Shown: positions 1 through 11,760 of the stretch, in pieces
Position numbering within the stretch: position 1 is the stretch's first letter
Layout: each line of letters starts with the position of its first letter
DNA from: Poecilobothrus nobilitatus
Taxonomy: Eukaryota > Arthropoda > Insecta > Diptera > Dolichopodidae
Direction of reading: 5' to 3'
Length of the DNA: 64,000 bases
NCBI GenBank assembly: GCA_947095535.1
Contig: OX352773.1
Span: forward strand, 72,372,591-72,436,590
Made by a program: the position numbers and the translations under genes
The notes under the pieces: model-generated
Told to the model about the DNA's origin: nothing
Seen by the model: only the letters and a program-made list of their open reading frames with translations
Database searches by the model: none

Positions 1-132
1 CTTTCTAGTTTTCGATATAACTCTTATCTTACTTCTATTTAATACATAGTAAGATTTTTTTTATAGCTCAAATTTTTTCACTACAAAACTTGAACGTTTT
101 AATCTAAGCCTTCCTTTTTCATTAGCAATATC
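1..132. other. AT-rich non-coding flank
   Basis: This is AT-rich sequence with short T runs. I see no open frame, RNA gene or repeat border before the small element that starts at 133. Confidence 0.6.
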
Positions 133-292
133 GAGGGCTTAACTTCAAAATCCTATATAAAACATCAAAAATTTTCATAAAAGTTTTACAGAAGAACGAA
201 TAACATATTTTGATTCCTTAATCATACATAATAGAAGAAATATTGTGACACAATTAATTATGTTAGATATAGAGTTGTGAAATTAAGCCCTC
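133..292. mobile_element. 160-bp MITE-like element with imperfect inverted ends
   Basis: The left end GAGGGCTTAACTTCAAAATC and the reverse complement of the right end, GAGGGCTTAATTTCACAACT, match over about 27 bases with about five differences. The outer 10 bases (GAGGGCTTAA) are identical at both ends. The interior is AT-rich and non-coding. Similar single ends occur at 35511 (plus) and near 56811 (minus). Short length, inverted ends and no coding capacity fit a miniature inverted-repeat element. No clear target duplication is seen and the superfamily is unknown. Confidence 0.55.
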
Positions 293-2100
293 TATATATC
301 GAAATATATACACCTATCACATTATATTATTTAAAATTATACTAAGATCAGATTCCTTCTGTTTTATATTTAGGTATTTTATACATATTTTCAATTCAAA
401 CTGCAGTTGCACGGAATAGTTTCCAATTGAAGACATTGACTTTATTCTGTATGTTTCAATGGATCAACCAACTGATGAAAAACAAAAAAAATAATTTATT
501 TATTTTAAAAACAGCTACAGCTAAAACCGGTTCAAGTCATCTAGAATATTTGTAATTTATATCGTAATTGATACCGTAATAATTATTATGCAAATATAAA
601 AATAAATAAAAATAAATAATTCTTGTATAACTACAGCTAGTAGTATAACTAATAGTCCTGTATAGCTACAGTCGAGTAATCAACGGTAATCAGTGAAAAT
701 AATGAAAAAGGAAATTTAGTTAAATATACGACTTAATTGATGTACACCTTATAGAAGTGGTAAGAAAAAAAAACATTAATAGATGCCTAGCCACAATTTA
801 AACACATTTGTTAAATGTTTCTATTATCTAAAAATATTTATCAAAGAAAGGCGACTATCATATAAGCATTATTCAAACAGCTTTACATCATATATAGAGA
901 GTGTAATATACCTGTATTTAATTCGCTTGTAGTGTGATACGAATGTATATTCTGTAAGTTGCTTTGCCTGTGATTAGCAGTAGTTTGGCGCGACAGTCAT
1001 CATTTGTTGTTGAAATATGTGTGTAAGTGTAATACATAAACAAAGGACCAAGTCAAATAAAATATAATCAAATAATAGTAATACAGGCAAATGAAAATAC
1101 AGGAAAGTGGCGTACAATCAAATTAAATACAGTATTGTTATGGTAACCCCATTATTTTATAAAGTAAAAAATTTGGCACATCAAATCTTCAAGTTAAACT
1201 ATAGAATGTTTTTTTAAATTATCTATTTTTTCAGTTTACATTACCGCACAATCTTGTTCACTATAATTCTAAAAGCTATATGACTTCTTAGTCTAATATA
1301 TTCTACCCAACCATGTTAACACGCAATATACTAAATGTTTAATAAAAAGTTGATTATCGAATATGAAAAGATTTTAATCATGAATATGAGGTGATGTGAC
1401 TATAAGTTTTCCAAATAGAAAATTTCAATATAGTCAAAAATTAAAATAAGGCTGAAACTTTCAGTTAAATTTTTTTTTTGTTTTCATAGTTTTGAATCCC
1501 TCTTTAAAATTAAAAAAAAAAAAAAAATATGTATTAAAAATAATAATGTAATGTTTACATTCCTTAAAAAAATAAAATCCGTAATAAAAAAAAAAATTAA
1601 AATCCTTAAAGCAATATTAAACAAATATTGATTTAGATTTTATTTCTTCTTTTATAGTTTTTGTTTTTGTGTTTTTTCACTTTGAAGTTCGACATTTTTT
1701 TACCGAAAACAAGAAAAACATAAATTTTGTATTCATTTAATTAATATTAGTTAACATTAAAAGAAGAGGAATACATTTAAATACCAATTGAACATGTCAA
1801 TATTACCGTTATGCCAGCAAAAAAGAAGAAAACTCGAGGCAAAATAATAACAAAAAAAAAAATTTGTTAAATAAATCTTTTTTAATACGTCTCTTATATT
1901 TTTAAGGTAAAATACACTTTATCAAAAGACATATGGCAAAATATTTTTCATCGAAAAGATATTGCATGAAAAAATTACTCCCTTTCGGAAGTAATTTTGA
2001 AAAAAGCTGATTAACAAAAAGGATATTTGAGAAGAACACAAAACAAAGTAGAATGTAAACAAAAGGTTTTTAAAAGCGCATATAACAGAGGCAATACAAA
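293..2100. other. AT-rich non-coding stretch
   Basis: No gene is recognisable. The stretch near 380-540 is slightly more complex and stays open for about 50 codons, without a convincing start, product or splice context. From about 1470 poly-A and poly-T runs become frequent. The motif CATAACGGTAA occurs on the minus strand near 1803-1818. It is a piece of the dispersed repeat described at 2340-2835. Confidence 0.6.
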
Positions 2101-2339
2101 CTATTTAGAATTGTTACCCTGTATCAAAATTTGAAAATTTGATATAACAAAAACTTGAAAATAGGACTTTTTAAGATTTGAAGGCGCTGTAAATCCGAAA
2201 CCCTATATAACTAAGAAAACCCGTCAACACACATAAAATTATATTACTAAAGCTTTAATTTTTATGTTTCTATTTTTTTTCCGACGAAAAATTTGGACAG
2301 ATGCTTAAGTTACAGGTTTCTAAAAATAGAAAATTTTTA

Positions 2340-2835
2340 ATTTTTGTGCCCTAACAGTTCATAAACAGGGGGTGGTGGAAATAAATTTTCCGAGGATACT
2401 AATTCTAAAAAAGTTCTTTCTTACATCAAAATTTCAAATCCTTATCTAAAAGCGTGCCGGAGTTATGAAGGTAAAAACCAAGCAAAATTTGGTATTCACA
2501 TAACGGTAATTTTAATATTGATTTACAAAGGAAAAAAAAATCATGTCGATTGGCCTTTTCAAATTAAAAAAATGCTAAGCAGGACATGAGAAATACGGAT
2601 TTAAACATTGGGCTTTTTCAAAGTTTGAGGGGATGTAGCTCTGTAATGGATGGGGCAACATTAATTTTTTTCATAAGACCTACCCATGGTTAAAATTTTT
2701 TTTCTTTACCTTTAACGATGTAGAAGTTTAGTCAACAGACTTACAGACAGACGAACGAACACAGTGAAAGTAAAAGACAATTTTTTTCAAATTTTTTTTG
2801 GAAATGTGCTTAAAACGAATCACATACAGACATTT
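2340..2835 (+). repeat. Dispersed repeat family R3, copy A
   Basis: Three places share the same order of motifs: CACATAACGGTAA, a TGTCGAATGG-like stretch, CATGAAATA, GGGCTT, GATGGGGC, ACCTACCCATGGTTAA, TTTAACG-TGTAGAAGTTT, a CAGACGGACAGAC tract, then TTTTTTTTGGAAATGT. Copy A here and copy C at 26711 align along their whole length. Copy B at 22730 is more diverged. The shared order and end show one interspersed family. No coding capacity remains, so class I or class II origin cannot be decided. Confidence 0.7.
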
Positions 2836-4062
2836 CTATTTTAGAAATGGAAGAAATATTCACGTAAAAAATGCATGCAAATAAAGAAATTTGGAAATCA
2901 CCTAGATTTTGTGTTCAAATTTTTCATAATTTTATGCACTGTGACCTTTTGAAAAAATATTAAATATTTAATCCTTTCATTAAATAAAAGTATTCAGCTT
3001 CGTTAAAATTTATTTATTGAAATCCCGATTCTGTGATGTAACTTTTAAACTCATCAGTAAGATATCATTGATTTTTATATTTTATCGAAAAATAAACAAT
3101 ATTGTTACTATATCGTCAATAATATTGTTAACTATATCGTCTTTAACCGAAATTTATATGCACAGTATAATATTAGACCAAACTGTAAAAATACTACACA
3201 TAAAAACAAAAGGACGTTACCTTTAAGGGTACCAGTCCTTGAAAAAAGTGAAATTATCTCAATGCATATTTGCCCTTTTTTTAAATCAATTTTTCTTTTG
3301 AAAAGTGTATTTTATACTTTTGTCAGCAACGTTTTTTTTTTTAATGATAAAATGTCCTATTTATAAAACGATTTTTGTGATTATTCAGTCTCCCCATTTT
3401 TTGATATATTTTACGATATTTATCTGTCAGCTAGTTTATTATATGTTGTAATAAAGATAAAATTAATTTTAACAAAAAGTAAAAAAAAAATTATGATGAG
3501 GTTTTGTGGAAATTTTCAATTAAATTTCAAAGTGTCGATCTTAACAGTATTTAATGTTTTTTAAAATTTTGGAAAATTGTTTATAATAAATGGTGGAAAA
3601 CATATAAAAATATGTGTTTGTGTCGGAAAGTTCAAAAATTAAATTGACGGTATTTTATTTGATGATTATATTGATACCAAAAATTTATAAAAATATTATT
3701 TTCAAAACTTATGAAGTTTGTGTAAATCATTTAAGTTTTCTTAAAAAACTGTTCCAAATCTTAATTTCGTAAAAGTATTTTTAATGTACCTATTTTAGAA
3801 ACAATACTTTACTATGGGAGTACCATAGATTTTTAATCGAATTTTTTATTTGATTAAAACAAACAAAATCTCTTTGTTGTCCTACTACTTGTTTTTCTTT
3901 GTCTTTTGACAGTTAATTCAGGTGGGCTACCTTTTGTCATGATATTCAACCTCAATTTTACTTACAAGAATTATCCATTCCTATAAGACTTGGTTAGAAT
4001 TTGAAGCAATGTATAAGTTTTAAATTTTTTACCTACAGTAGATTAAAATTACTCTTCCGTAT
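2836..4062. other. AT-rich non-coding stretch
   Basis: AT-rich sequence with T runs. A 69-codon frame at 3017-3226 has AT-driven composition (Ile, Leu, Ser, Thr) and no supporting context, so I do not call it. Nothing else is recognisable. Confidence 0.6.
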
Positions 4063-4067
4063 GTAGA

Positions 4068-4155
4068 AACTAAGTATGATACGCATTATCAGTGTACAAC
4101 TAAGTGTGATACTTATTACGTAGAATAAGTATAGAACTAAGTGTGATATGCATTA
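4068..4155 (+). repeat. Three spaced 21-bp direct repeats
   Basis: The sequence AACTAAGTRTGATAYNYATTA occurs at 4068-4088, 4098-4118 and 4135-4155, with 30 and 37 bases between starts. Each copy differs from the others at only a few positions. This is a short irregular tandem repeat just upstream of a more GC-rich island. Function is unknown. Confidence 0.75.
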
Positions 4156-4242
4156 AATCAGGTGCATCAGGAGCGAATCAGTATCAAAATTTGAGTCAGT
4201 TCAGCTTTCTAATTCTGCCTTTCTCGATGTCCATTAGTTCAC

Positions 4243-4393
4243 CTGACTGCGTAATAAACACAAAAGCTAAAGAGCTCTTGTTGTACTTTGGTAGGTTTGT
4301 AAATGCGAATTCGCCTAGGCCCTTTCACCCGTTGTGCTCTCTTACTCATTGATCTCCCCGCCTTTAAAAAGGTCTCATCAAGCCAACAATGAG
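4243..4393 (-). other. Candidate internal exon in a GC-richer island, unidentified
   Basis: The island at about 4150-4390 is clearly richer in G+C than its surroundings. On the minus strand a 151-base stretch is bounded by TTCTATTACTAG (acceptor-like) and CAG followed by GTGAAC (a good donor). It is open for 49 codons in one frame, beginning HCWLDETFLKAGRSMSKR and ending ELFSFCVYYAV. The composition is protein-like (Trp, Cys, Arg, Lys, Gln) and unlike the AT-driven frames elsewhere. I recognise no domain. It may be a real exon, a decayed mobile-element coding piece, or chance. The plus strand of the same island also carries a 69-codon frame, so openness alone is weak evidence. Confidence 0.2.
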
Positions 4394-4399
4394 CTAGTA

Positions 4400-5190
4400 A
4401 TAGAATTAAGCTCAAAATTAAAATATTTTTGAAGCAGTTTGTAGATTACTCTTGTTCTCAATTGAAATTTGACAACATCTTTCAGTTGTTACTTTAAAAT
4501 TTCTGAACCCGATTTTCACGGAGAAACATATCTTCGAAAGTTATTTCAACCCATTTATATGTACTTATTTCTGAGTGTTCAACTTTATGTTTATGAAGCA
4601 AGGGTTGAATAATAAATTTGGAAATTTGTAAAAACGGAAAATTTGTTGATAAAATTTAAAAACAAAAAAAACGTGAAAGAATACACGATAGAAGAAGATT
4701 ACATGGCCGGAAAATTTGATTTAGTGGAAGCTATACAGTTCAATATAATTCACGTGGAGCAGCATAATTGTTGAGGCTTCATAATTACATTGTTGAGGCT
4801 TTTACAATTCCAGAACCATACAAAATATATAGGAATTTATTCTTAGCGCGTACTTTAAATAGTATAATATTTATAATATACAAAAACTAAAATAAGAAGT
4901 TGATTTACCTATTCAATATCACTCCATTGAATTCCTATTCAATATCACTCCAACATTTTAAAATAAAAATTTCCTTTTATTTTTTGAACATTTAGTTGAT
5001 TGATTCGGTGATTGTCCTAATAATCTGCCTATTAGAGTAGATGGTTTTAGTGTATAAGAATCTCAAACTACCAATGAAACAAGCAGAAATGTTTTATGCA
5101 GTGCTGTAAAAATTAAAATTAAAATTACGATTATGGTAAATAATATGCATAACAATGATAAAATACGTTAAAATAAAGATAATTTTTGAT
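4400..5190. other. AT-rich non-coding stretch
   Basis: AT-rich sequence with one local duplication: TATTCAATATCACTCCA occurs twice between about 4911 and 4954. No gene or RNA is seen. Confidence 0.6.
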
Positions 5191-5191
5191 A

Positions 5192-5248
5192 ATGGATGAG
5201 TATTATCATTATACCAGTATAGAAGAAAAATGTTCCAAAACTAACAAG
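5192..5248 (+). other. Candidate short coding exon (ATG to splice donor)
   Basis: An ATG at 5192 opens 19 codons, MDEYYHYTSIEEKCSKTNK, and the frame runs exactly to ACAAG followed by GTAAGC at 5249, a near-consensus donor. The peptide is acidic, Tyr-rich and varied, unlike the Ile/Phe/Lys-rich products of homopolymer regions. The ATG is not in a strong initiation context and no promoter is visible. Alone this is suggestive at best. Donor-like hexamers are common by chance in a window of this size. Confidence 0.15.
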
Positions 5249-5259
5249 GTAAGCAACGA

Positions 5260-6004
5260 ACTGCGCGTTGTAATAATATGCTTTTTATTTAATTGTTATA
5301 ATTTATTTTTAAAAATATAAGCAATTAAATTTTTAAGGTTAAAATACTAATATTGTTTTTGTTTTAACTAATAGAAGGTTACATATATGTATATATATAT
5401 TTTTTTTTTTAATTTATTATTGATGACAATCATACATTTTTTATCATCAGAAGCAAAAACAACAAAAAAAGAAGATACATATTATTATTTTTTCAAAGAA
5501 CTTATTACTCCAACGCAACTTTTTACCTATATACTCACTCATATTTTATAATATATTATAAAAAAATTAATAATAAAAAAAATATCTTACAGTTTAATGT
5601 GTTTTTTGTTTTCAGATGAAATTCATATGAAAAATATTTTTTTGTTGTTTATAGTTGAAAATCATAAAAAATTAAGAAAAATATTTGAATATGAAAGAAA
5701 AATATTTACCAAAAATTAAAATAAAATAAAATAAAAAAAATAAAAATTAAATAAAAACAAAAAACAAAATTTAAGTAAATTTGAAATCAAAAAAGATATA
5801 ATATATTTTATTTAATAGCTATTAAAGTCTATTATAAGAGTACATACCTATAAAAATATAAAAACATTATACACGTATGAATACATATACTAATAAATAA
5901 TTATACTATAGATACATCATTTTTATCTTTAGTAAAAAAAAAATTTTTATCTTAATACAAAATTCAAAAAAAGAAACAAAAAAATAAAAAAAAACCACGA
6001 AATG

Positions 6005-6036
<32 letters not shown>

Positions 6037-7600
6037 TAAATCATAGATACAATATAACTTTAGCTATAAAAGTTGACGAATAGATACACGAATTCTACAT
6101 AAAAAATCTGAAAAAAAAAAAATAAATAAATTATTTAAAAAATACCTGTACATTTCAATATAGTACACATTGATATTAGTAAAAAATTATATAGTATATC
6201 TTAGATAAAAAAAACAAAATAGGTACAGACTTTAAAAAAAAAAAAACAAAAAACAAAACCATGTTGATTTAGTAGATTCAAAATTTTGATAGATGGCGTT
6301 TTTACGACATCGTTGACAACAAAAGAAACCAAAAACAAAAAAAAAAAATCAAAATGGATAACAAGAAAATTAAAAAACATTAAAAAAAAAAAAAACAATA
6401 TTTGGGACAAAAAAAAAAATAAAATAACGTCCTACCTTTTTGATTAAAAATAAAACAGATATCATAAAATCTGTCTTCATCGTTTAATCGTAATTTAATC
6501 TGTTACTTATTTAAGTAAAATTTAAATTTTGGAAAAAACAACAAAAAAAAAAAGGAATGTACGCGACATGAATTAAAAAAAAAAAAAATAATTAAATTTT
6601 GCCATACTATTAAATAATTTTTTTTTTTTTTTCGTTTTAAATATCAATGATTTCGTTTTATTTATAATTATATATTAGTTGCTTCAAAGATCATTTTTAA
6701 ATCTATTAGTTAAATAATTTTTATTTTAATATTATTTTATAATGTAAAATAAACAAGACTAAGAAGACTAAGGATTCTGAAAATATAATAATTGCCCAAA
6801 TGTATAGGGCTGGACTATTCAGTTAACAAAAGGGTTTTATCCATTCTAAGTTCTTAAGATTTAATATTTAAATCTATTCTCTAAGAAATTGCGCAATTTT
6901 TATTTTAGAGAAGAAATTCCGAACAGTTGTTGTTACTGGATAAAATGAACGGAAGTCGAAAATAATATAATATAAAAAAATGATTCAGTTAAAAGATCAA
7001 ATATCTCGAAAAATCACTAGATTGTAGGATTAAAAGGTTCTTAAAGATAGAAAGTATACGTATAAATGTGGATTAGCACAAATTTCAAAAAATTAAACTA
7101 AAAAAAAAATTTTTAAAAAAAGAAATTATTATTAAAATAAGATTTCGATATAAAACCTCTTTTGGCTCTCTCATATTAGTTAGATTTCTCGTAATTAGAT
7201 CTCTGTATTATTCTTATTATTACAATTTTACTTTTCATAACTCTGCCTTACATTTAACAGATACCATCATAATTCCAAAAATAAAATTTTAAAGATACAA
7301 ATTTCCAAACAATAGAAAAAAAATCCACAAAATATATTCTTTGAGATCGACAAGAAAGTTATTTAGCAACCTTTCAAACTTCAACCTTTAAATATTTTAT
7401 TAAGGGGTTTGGGGATTTGGGGATCCGAATTATTTTTAATAATTTTGGTATTAAAATATATATTGTAATTTATTTTTGTAGAATTTTTAGTTTTGGAATT
7501 ATTTTTTGAAATTATGTAAATAGTATTTTGGAAATGCATTTTTTTTGGACATTTCGTACACAACTCTATTTAAATATGCCCATTCTGGTGTTGGTTAAAG
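5260..7600. other. Homopolymer-rich low-complexity block
   Basis: Dense poly-A and poly-T runs, an (AT)n tract near 6005-6026 and short A/T words. The 69-codon minus frame at 6201-6410 is largely Phe from A-runs, and the 60-codon minus frame at 7381-7563 is Asn/Lys/Ile-rich. Both are artefacts of composition. No mobile element is recognised here. Confidence 0.7.
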
Positions 7601-7649
7601 AATTACTTGAGTTAATTTTTTAACTCAAACAAAACATACATATATATTT

Positions 7650-7756
7650 GGTCGAATGCATAAAACTGAGTTTGAACTCAAATCTAATTTTTTCAAACAA
7701 AAACTACGCTTGAACTCGTGATTTTTGAGTTCAAGCTCAGTTTTATGCATTTGACC
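7650..7756. repeat. 107-bp foldback with 32-bp arms
   Basis: The left arm at 7650-7681 and right arm at 7725-7756 are reverse complements over 32 bases with two mismatches, around a 43-base loop. The shared core is GCATAAAACTGAG followed by TTGAACTCAA. A smaller hairpin (CTTGAACTC / GAGTTCAAG) lies inside at 7709-7735, and another short inverted repeat (TTGAGTTAA / TTAACTCAA) lies just upstream near 7607-7628. This could be a foldback transposable element or a palindrome formed by template switching. No target duplication is evident. Confidence 0.8.
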
Positions 7757-7759
7757 CAT

Positions 7760-9460
7760 TGTGTAATATGAAATGAGTATATCCCAAAGAGTAACAGGTA
7801 AGAGTACACAAAAAATAATCTATTAATAATCTATAATCTATTTAACAGTAAAATTTAACTCCTTTTTATTTTAAACAATGTAATAATTTTGTAAACAGTC
7901 ATAAAGACAAGCTCATTTGACAGAATGTTAGACAGAATGAAAATAACATACAGATTTGCTTAACTTTAGCTAATTCATAGTGTATAGCGTATAACAATAT
8001 TGTATAGAGTATAGGCCATAGATTAACATCGTTAAATGAAACTTAATGAAATAATCAATTCATGCAATTCTAAACAAAACACTTTTAGAAAAAGAAATGT
8101 TAAGACAAAAAGAAGTGGAGCCATTTAACAAGAAATATAGACTTTTATGTTTTAATTGCTACAATAGTCCTTTTTCAATGAAAGGATTTCAATAATAGCA
8201 ATAAAAAAATTCTCTTTAAAAAATTTCTCATAGATATAAAATTGGTAGTAATTAACATAACAGTTATTTTAATGTTTTTTTTTTTTTATTATCCTTTAAT
8301 CATTTGTTCATCAATATATAAAAATCATTTCAATACAATAATATTGATGAATGATGAATGAATATTAAAGCTATAATTTATATTAATTTTTTTTTTTTTT
8401 TTAATTTTTATTTTATATCCTATATATCCTGTATCCTTTTTATTTTATATTCTTATTCAATTTTTTATTTTTTGAATTGTTACCTCAATTTTTCTGTTTA
8501 TCATTTTACAAGTTAAGAATTAATTATTCTTTATTATGTACACTTGGATTGTTGGATTGAAATGGGATATTGATGACAGTTTTTTTTTTTACAAATTAAA
8601 CTTTTGTCATATTTCTTTATATATATATATTTTTATATATATATATGTATATTTTGTATACCTTTCATTTTAAAAAAAAAATTTAAATAAAAAATACATT
8701 TTAAATTGTTTCGTCTATTGAAAAATAAATTTTTAAAATGAAATAAAAAAAAATATTTTTTTTTGCTCCTGATGAAGGGAGAAAATTTTATTTCTGATAG
8801 TGATAATAATATGAATTTTTTGATTTCAATATATTAAAATTCACTGAATTTTTTATTATAGATACATATATATTATTTTTTAATATTTTAATAAGTCAAA
8901 ATTAAATTCAATGAAATAAAGCAAATTAAAAAATCAGTCATTGAGAAAAAAAAACAGGAAGGAAAAGAGGAAGAAATAATATAAAATCTATTTTACAATA
9001 TTAATGTATGAAAAATGAATTTTTAAAAAACCATTATTAAATGAAATTGTTTGTAAAGCCGTTAAATAGTTTATGGTTGCATGCATTTTTTTCTTTTTTT
9101 AAATTGAAATATAATAAAAAATAAAAAAAATATTTGCATAGAAAACTAATTAATGAAAGTTTTTTGTGTGTTTTTTTTTTTTTTCTTTAGTTATCATTGT
9201 GTTCAGATTTAACCTTTTAAAAATTTTTGTATTAGGTATTTTATTATACAAATTTAACACTGTTAATATAACCCTATAAAAGGATTTTAAGGATTCCTGC
9301 GAATAAATCATTATTTGAATGAAAAATCAATAATTATAATTGTCTTCTTCAGATTCTGTCAGTTTTCATATTGATTTAAATACTCGCGCAATATTTTTTC
9401 GCAAGTATTCGTTCTTGGTCACTACACAATACTCTACACACTACTTGTGCTTGTTCATAT
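7760..9460. other. Homopolymer-rich low-complexity block
   Basis: From about 8270 the sequence is dominated by T and A runs with (AT)n near 8620-8646. The segment 9340-9460 is a little more complex. No gene, RNA or mobile element is recognised. Confidence 0.65.
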
Positions 9461-9466
9461 TGACCC

Positions 9467-9515
9467 AAACTTAGAAATACATATTTTAAACTTAGAAATA
9501 CAAACTTAGAAATAC
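9467..9515 (+). repeat. Three copies of a 14-bp direct repeat
   Basis: AAACTTAGAAATAC occurs exactly at 9467-9480, 9488-9501 and 9502-9515. The last two copies abut. A small local duplication with no evident function. Confidence 0.85.
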
Positions 9516-9519
9516 GTAT

Positions 9520-11280
9520 ATTAAAATTCATATAACTTTACAGTTTTATCTAAAATTTGATAATTCAATAAAAAGTGTAAGTGTTTAGAGCAAAAAACAA
9601 AATCAAAATGAAAACAGATAAAGGTTATAGGAAATTGGAATTTAAGTGGCCCAGTTTATTTTTTCATATTGCAAACATGTATAAAATTTTTTAAAAATCA
9701 ACGAGAAAATGACAGTTATTGGTTTAGAAAATATTAAAACTCATCTACTGGGAAAATTAAGAGTATTATGCTTAAAAATATTAAAAATTGACTCCTATAA
9801 TAGATTTCAGTCGAAAAGGCCCGTACGCAACTATGCAGGGTTAATATGAAAGTTAAAATCTTAAATGAAATCATTAATTTGGATAAGTTTATTTTATTTA
9901 AATGTCGTTGCTAAATTAAATACAAGTTGCTAATTTTAGCTTTGTTTTGTTTTACTATCTATCATTTAGAAGATTTAATAGTTAAACAAATTTTTAAGAC
10001 GCTGCATTATAATTCTTGAAATACGCGACTTTTTTTTTTTTTTTTTTACACGATAACTAAACGCTAGGAACGGATTCCTTTATACATATGGAAGTTTATT
10101 TATATATTAAAAAGTAAATAGGTATATAAAAATTTTATTTGACAAAATTTTATTTGACAAAATTTTATTGACTTCCGATTGCAACACTGTGTTAAAATTT
10201 ATATTTTAACACAGTATTTAAGTTTTACTGAAGTCCTATAAAAATTGATATATTTTATTTAATCTTTAAGAAAGTATTGAATTTTCAAAATTCTAAATAA
10301 TTGTTTTGAAGTGAAAATTTTAATGTCCTTGTAACAGTAGCTTTTGAAATATAGTAGATTTCGTCAAAAATAATTTTAAATATGATTAGTTCTAAAATTG
10401 ATTTTAATTATTTATAAAAAATATTTTTTTCCCCATATTTTAGAGAGGATCGTGGCATAAATTTAATTTAAATATGAAAGATTACAGAAACATTCAACAA
10501 TATGTTCCAATTAAGCATTTCTTTCAGGTGAAAGGAAAACAAATTAATATTATTAATAGTGGACAGTGATTAGAGTGTAAATCACTCACTCCTTTTTAGT
10601 CCTCCAATTTAAGAATCTTAGGAAATCGGAACAGTTTTACTTTTAGACTTTTGTAAATAACATTAAATTAATGTAATATCGATATTTAATATTTTAGATA
10701 CTCAATAATTTAAAATAATATTATAAGTTATGACAAAATAAATATCAATTATAAATAATCAAAAATACGAATCAAAAATAAACAATTTTTATTTATACCT
10801 TATAAGTCACAGATAAAAAAGAAATTTCATTATATTTTAGGTATTGCTCAAATATAAAATGATAACAATATAAAAGCAAAACAAAATTGTATCGATTGTA
10901 GTTTAAGTAATTTTAGGTGTGATAGATTCTGATTCCGTCTCATGTATAATAATTTACTGCACATTAATTGATATTAATTAGATTCCCAATTTATTTCCCG
11001 CTTTTCTATACATATTCACATCTTCACCATACCTTCTCTCTTGTAAAAATATGTACACAAGTGATTTAGATAGATTTACCAGCCTAAAAGTTGAACAATT
11101 CACTAGCATAAATAAATATGGAGACTGTATATAGAACATTTATTAATTTTTAATAAAATAAAATATAATTTTCAAAAGAACTTCATAAAGGTTCGGTTTG
11201 AATTTAGTTTAGAACTACTATCGAACAAAGAATATTCAATAATAAGAATATAAACATTAATATCTGTTCAATTTCTGATA
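9520..11280. other. AT-rich non-coding stretch with a short tandem repeat and a perfect hairpin
   Basis: Around 10127-10172 the unit AAAATTTTATTTGAC is repeated about three times. At 10186-10215 two 13-base arms (ACTGTGTTAAAAT / ATTTTAACACAGT) form a perfect hairpin with a 4-base loop. Nothing gene-like is recognised in the rest. Confidence 0.65.
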
Positions 11281-11760
11281 TAACGCAGCCATGACTTCAT
11301 ATTTAACGATTCGTGTTATATGATGAACCTAAGAAATTTTTCGACGTTCCAAGCTCTTTAGTTGTTCCCTATTTGTATTCAATTTGTTAAAAATTTCTTT
11401 CGTTGTCACCTGATCCATCCATATAAAATTTTCAACATCCTTCTGTATATCCATTTGAATTTCAAATACCTCAATCCAGTTAGTTCATATGCTTTTTCTT
11501 TAAAGTCCATAATTCTGTACTATAGATCACATGTAACATTTTAGATTTAACTCATTACCGCAATGTAATTTTTTAAACTTGAAATGGTATTTCTAACAAT
11601 TTCAATGCTGCTAGATTTTATTTCTTTGTCAATATTTTAATCTTAACCAGCATTCCAGTGTAGCCAGCATCCATGGTGATACCTTTATAATTTTAATACC
11701 ATTTCTATAGAAATACTGTCAACAATTATTTGAACTGAAGAGATCAGTTTTCAAACGTTA
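11281..11760 (-). pseudogene. Decayed non-LTR retrotransposon, reverse-transcriptase C-terminal part
   Basis: The minus strand reads through several frame changes in the order expected of the C-terminal RT region of insect endonuclease/reverse-transcriptase (LINE) proteins. First comes GCWLHWNAG...NIDKEIKSSSIEIVRNTISSLK, like the usual LGxWLT...EIxxRIxIARxxFxKLK. Then comes FKWIYRRMLKI, like FEMWIYRRMLKISW. Then DQVTTKEIFNKLNTNREQL, like DRVTNEEVLxRxxxxREL. Last is LERRKIS*VHHITRIVKYEVM, like KRRKLxYLGHIxRxxKYELL. At least two frameshifts and several stops break it, so it is a dead 5'-truncated fragment. The catalytic RT motifs would lie further upstream on the minus strand and I do not see them. 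The identification rests on remembered family patterns. The exact clade (for example RTE-like or CR1/Jockey-like) is not decided. Confidence 0.7.
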
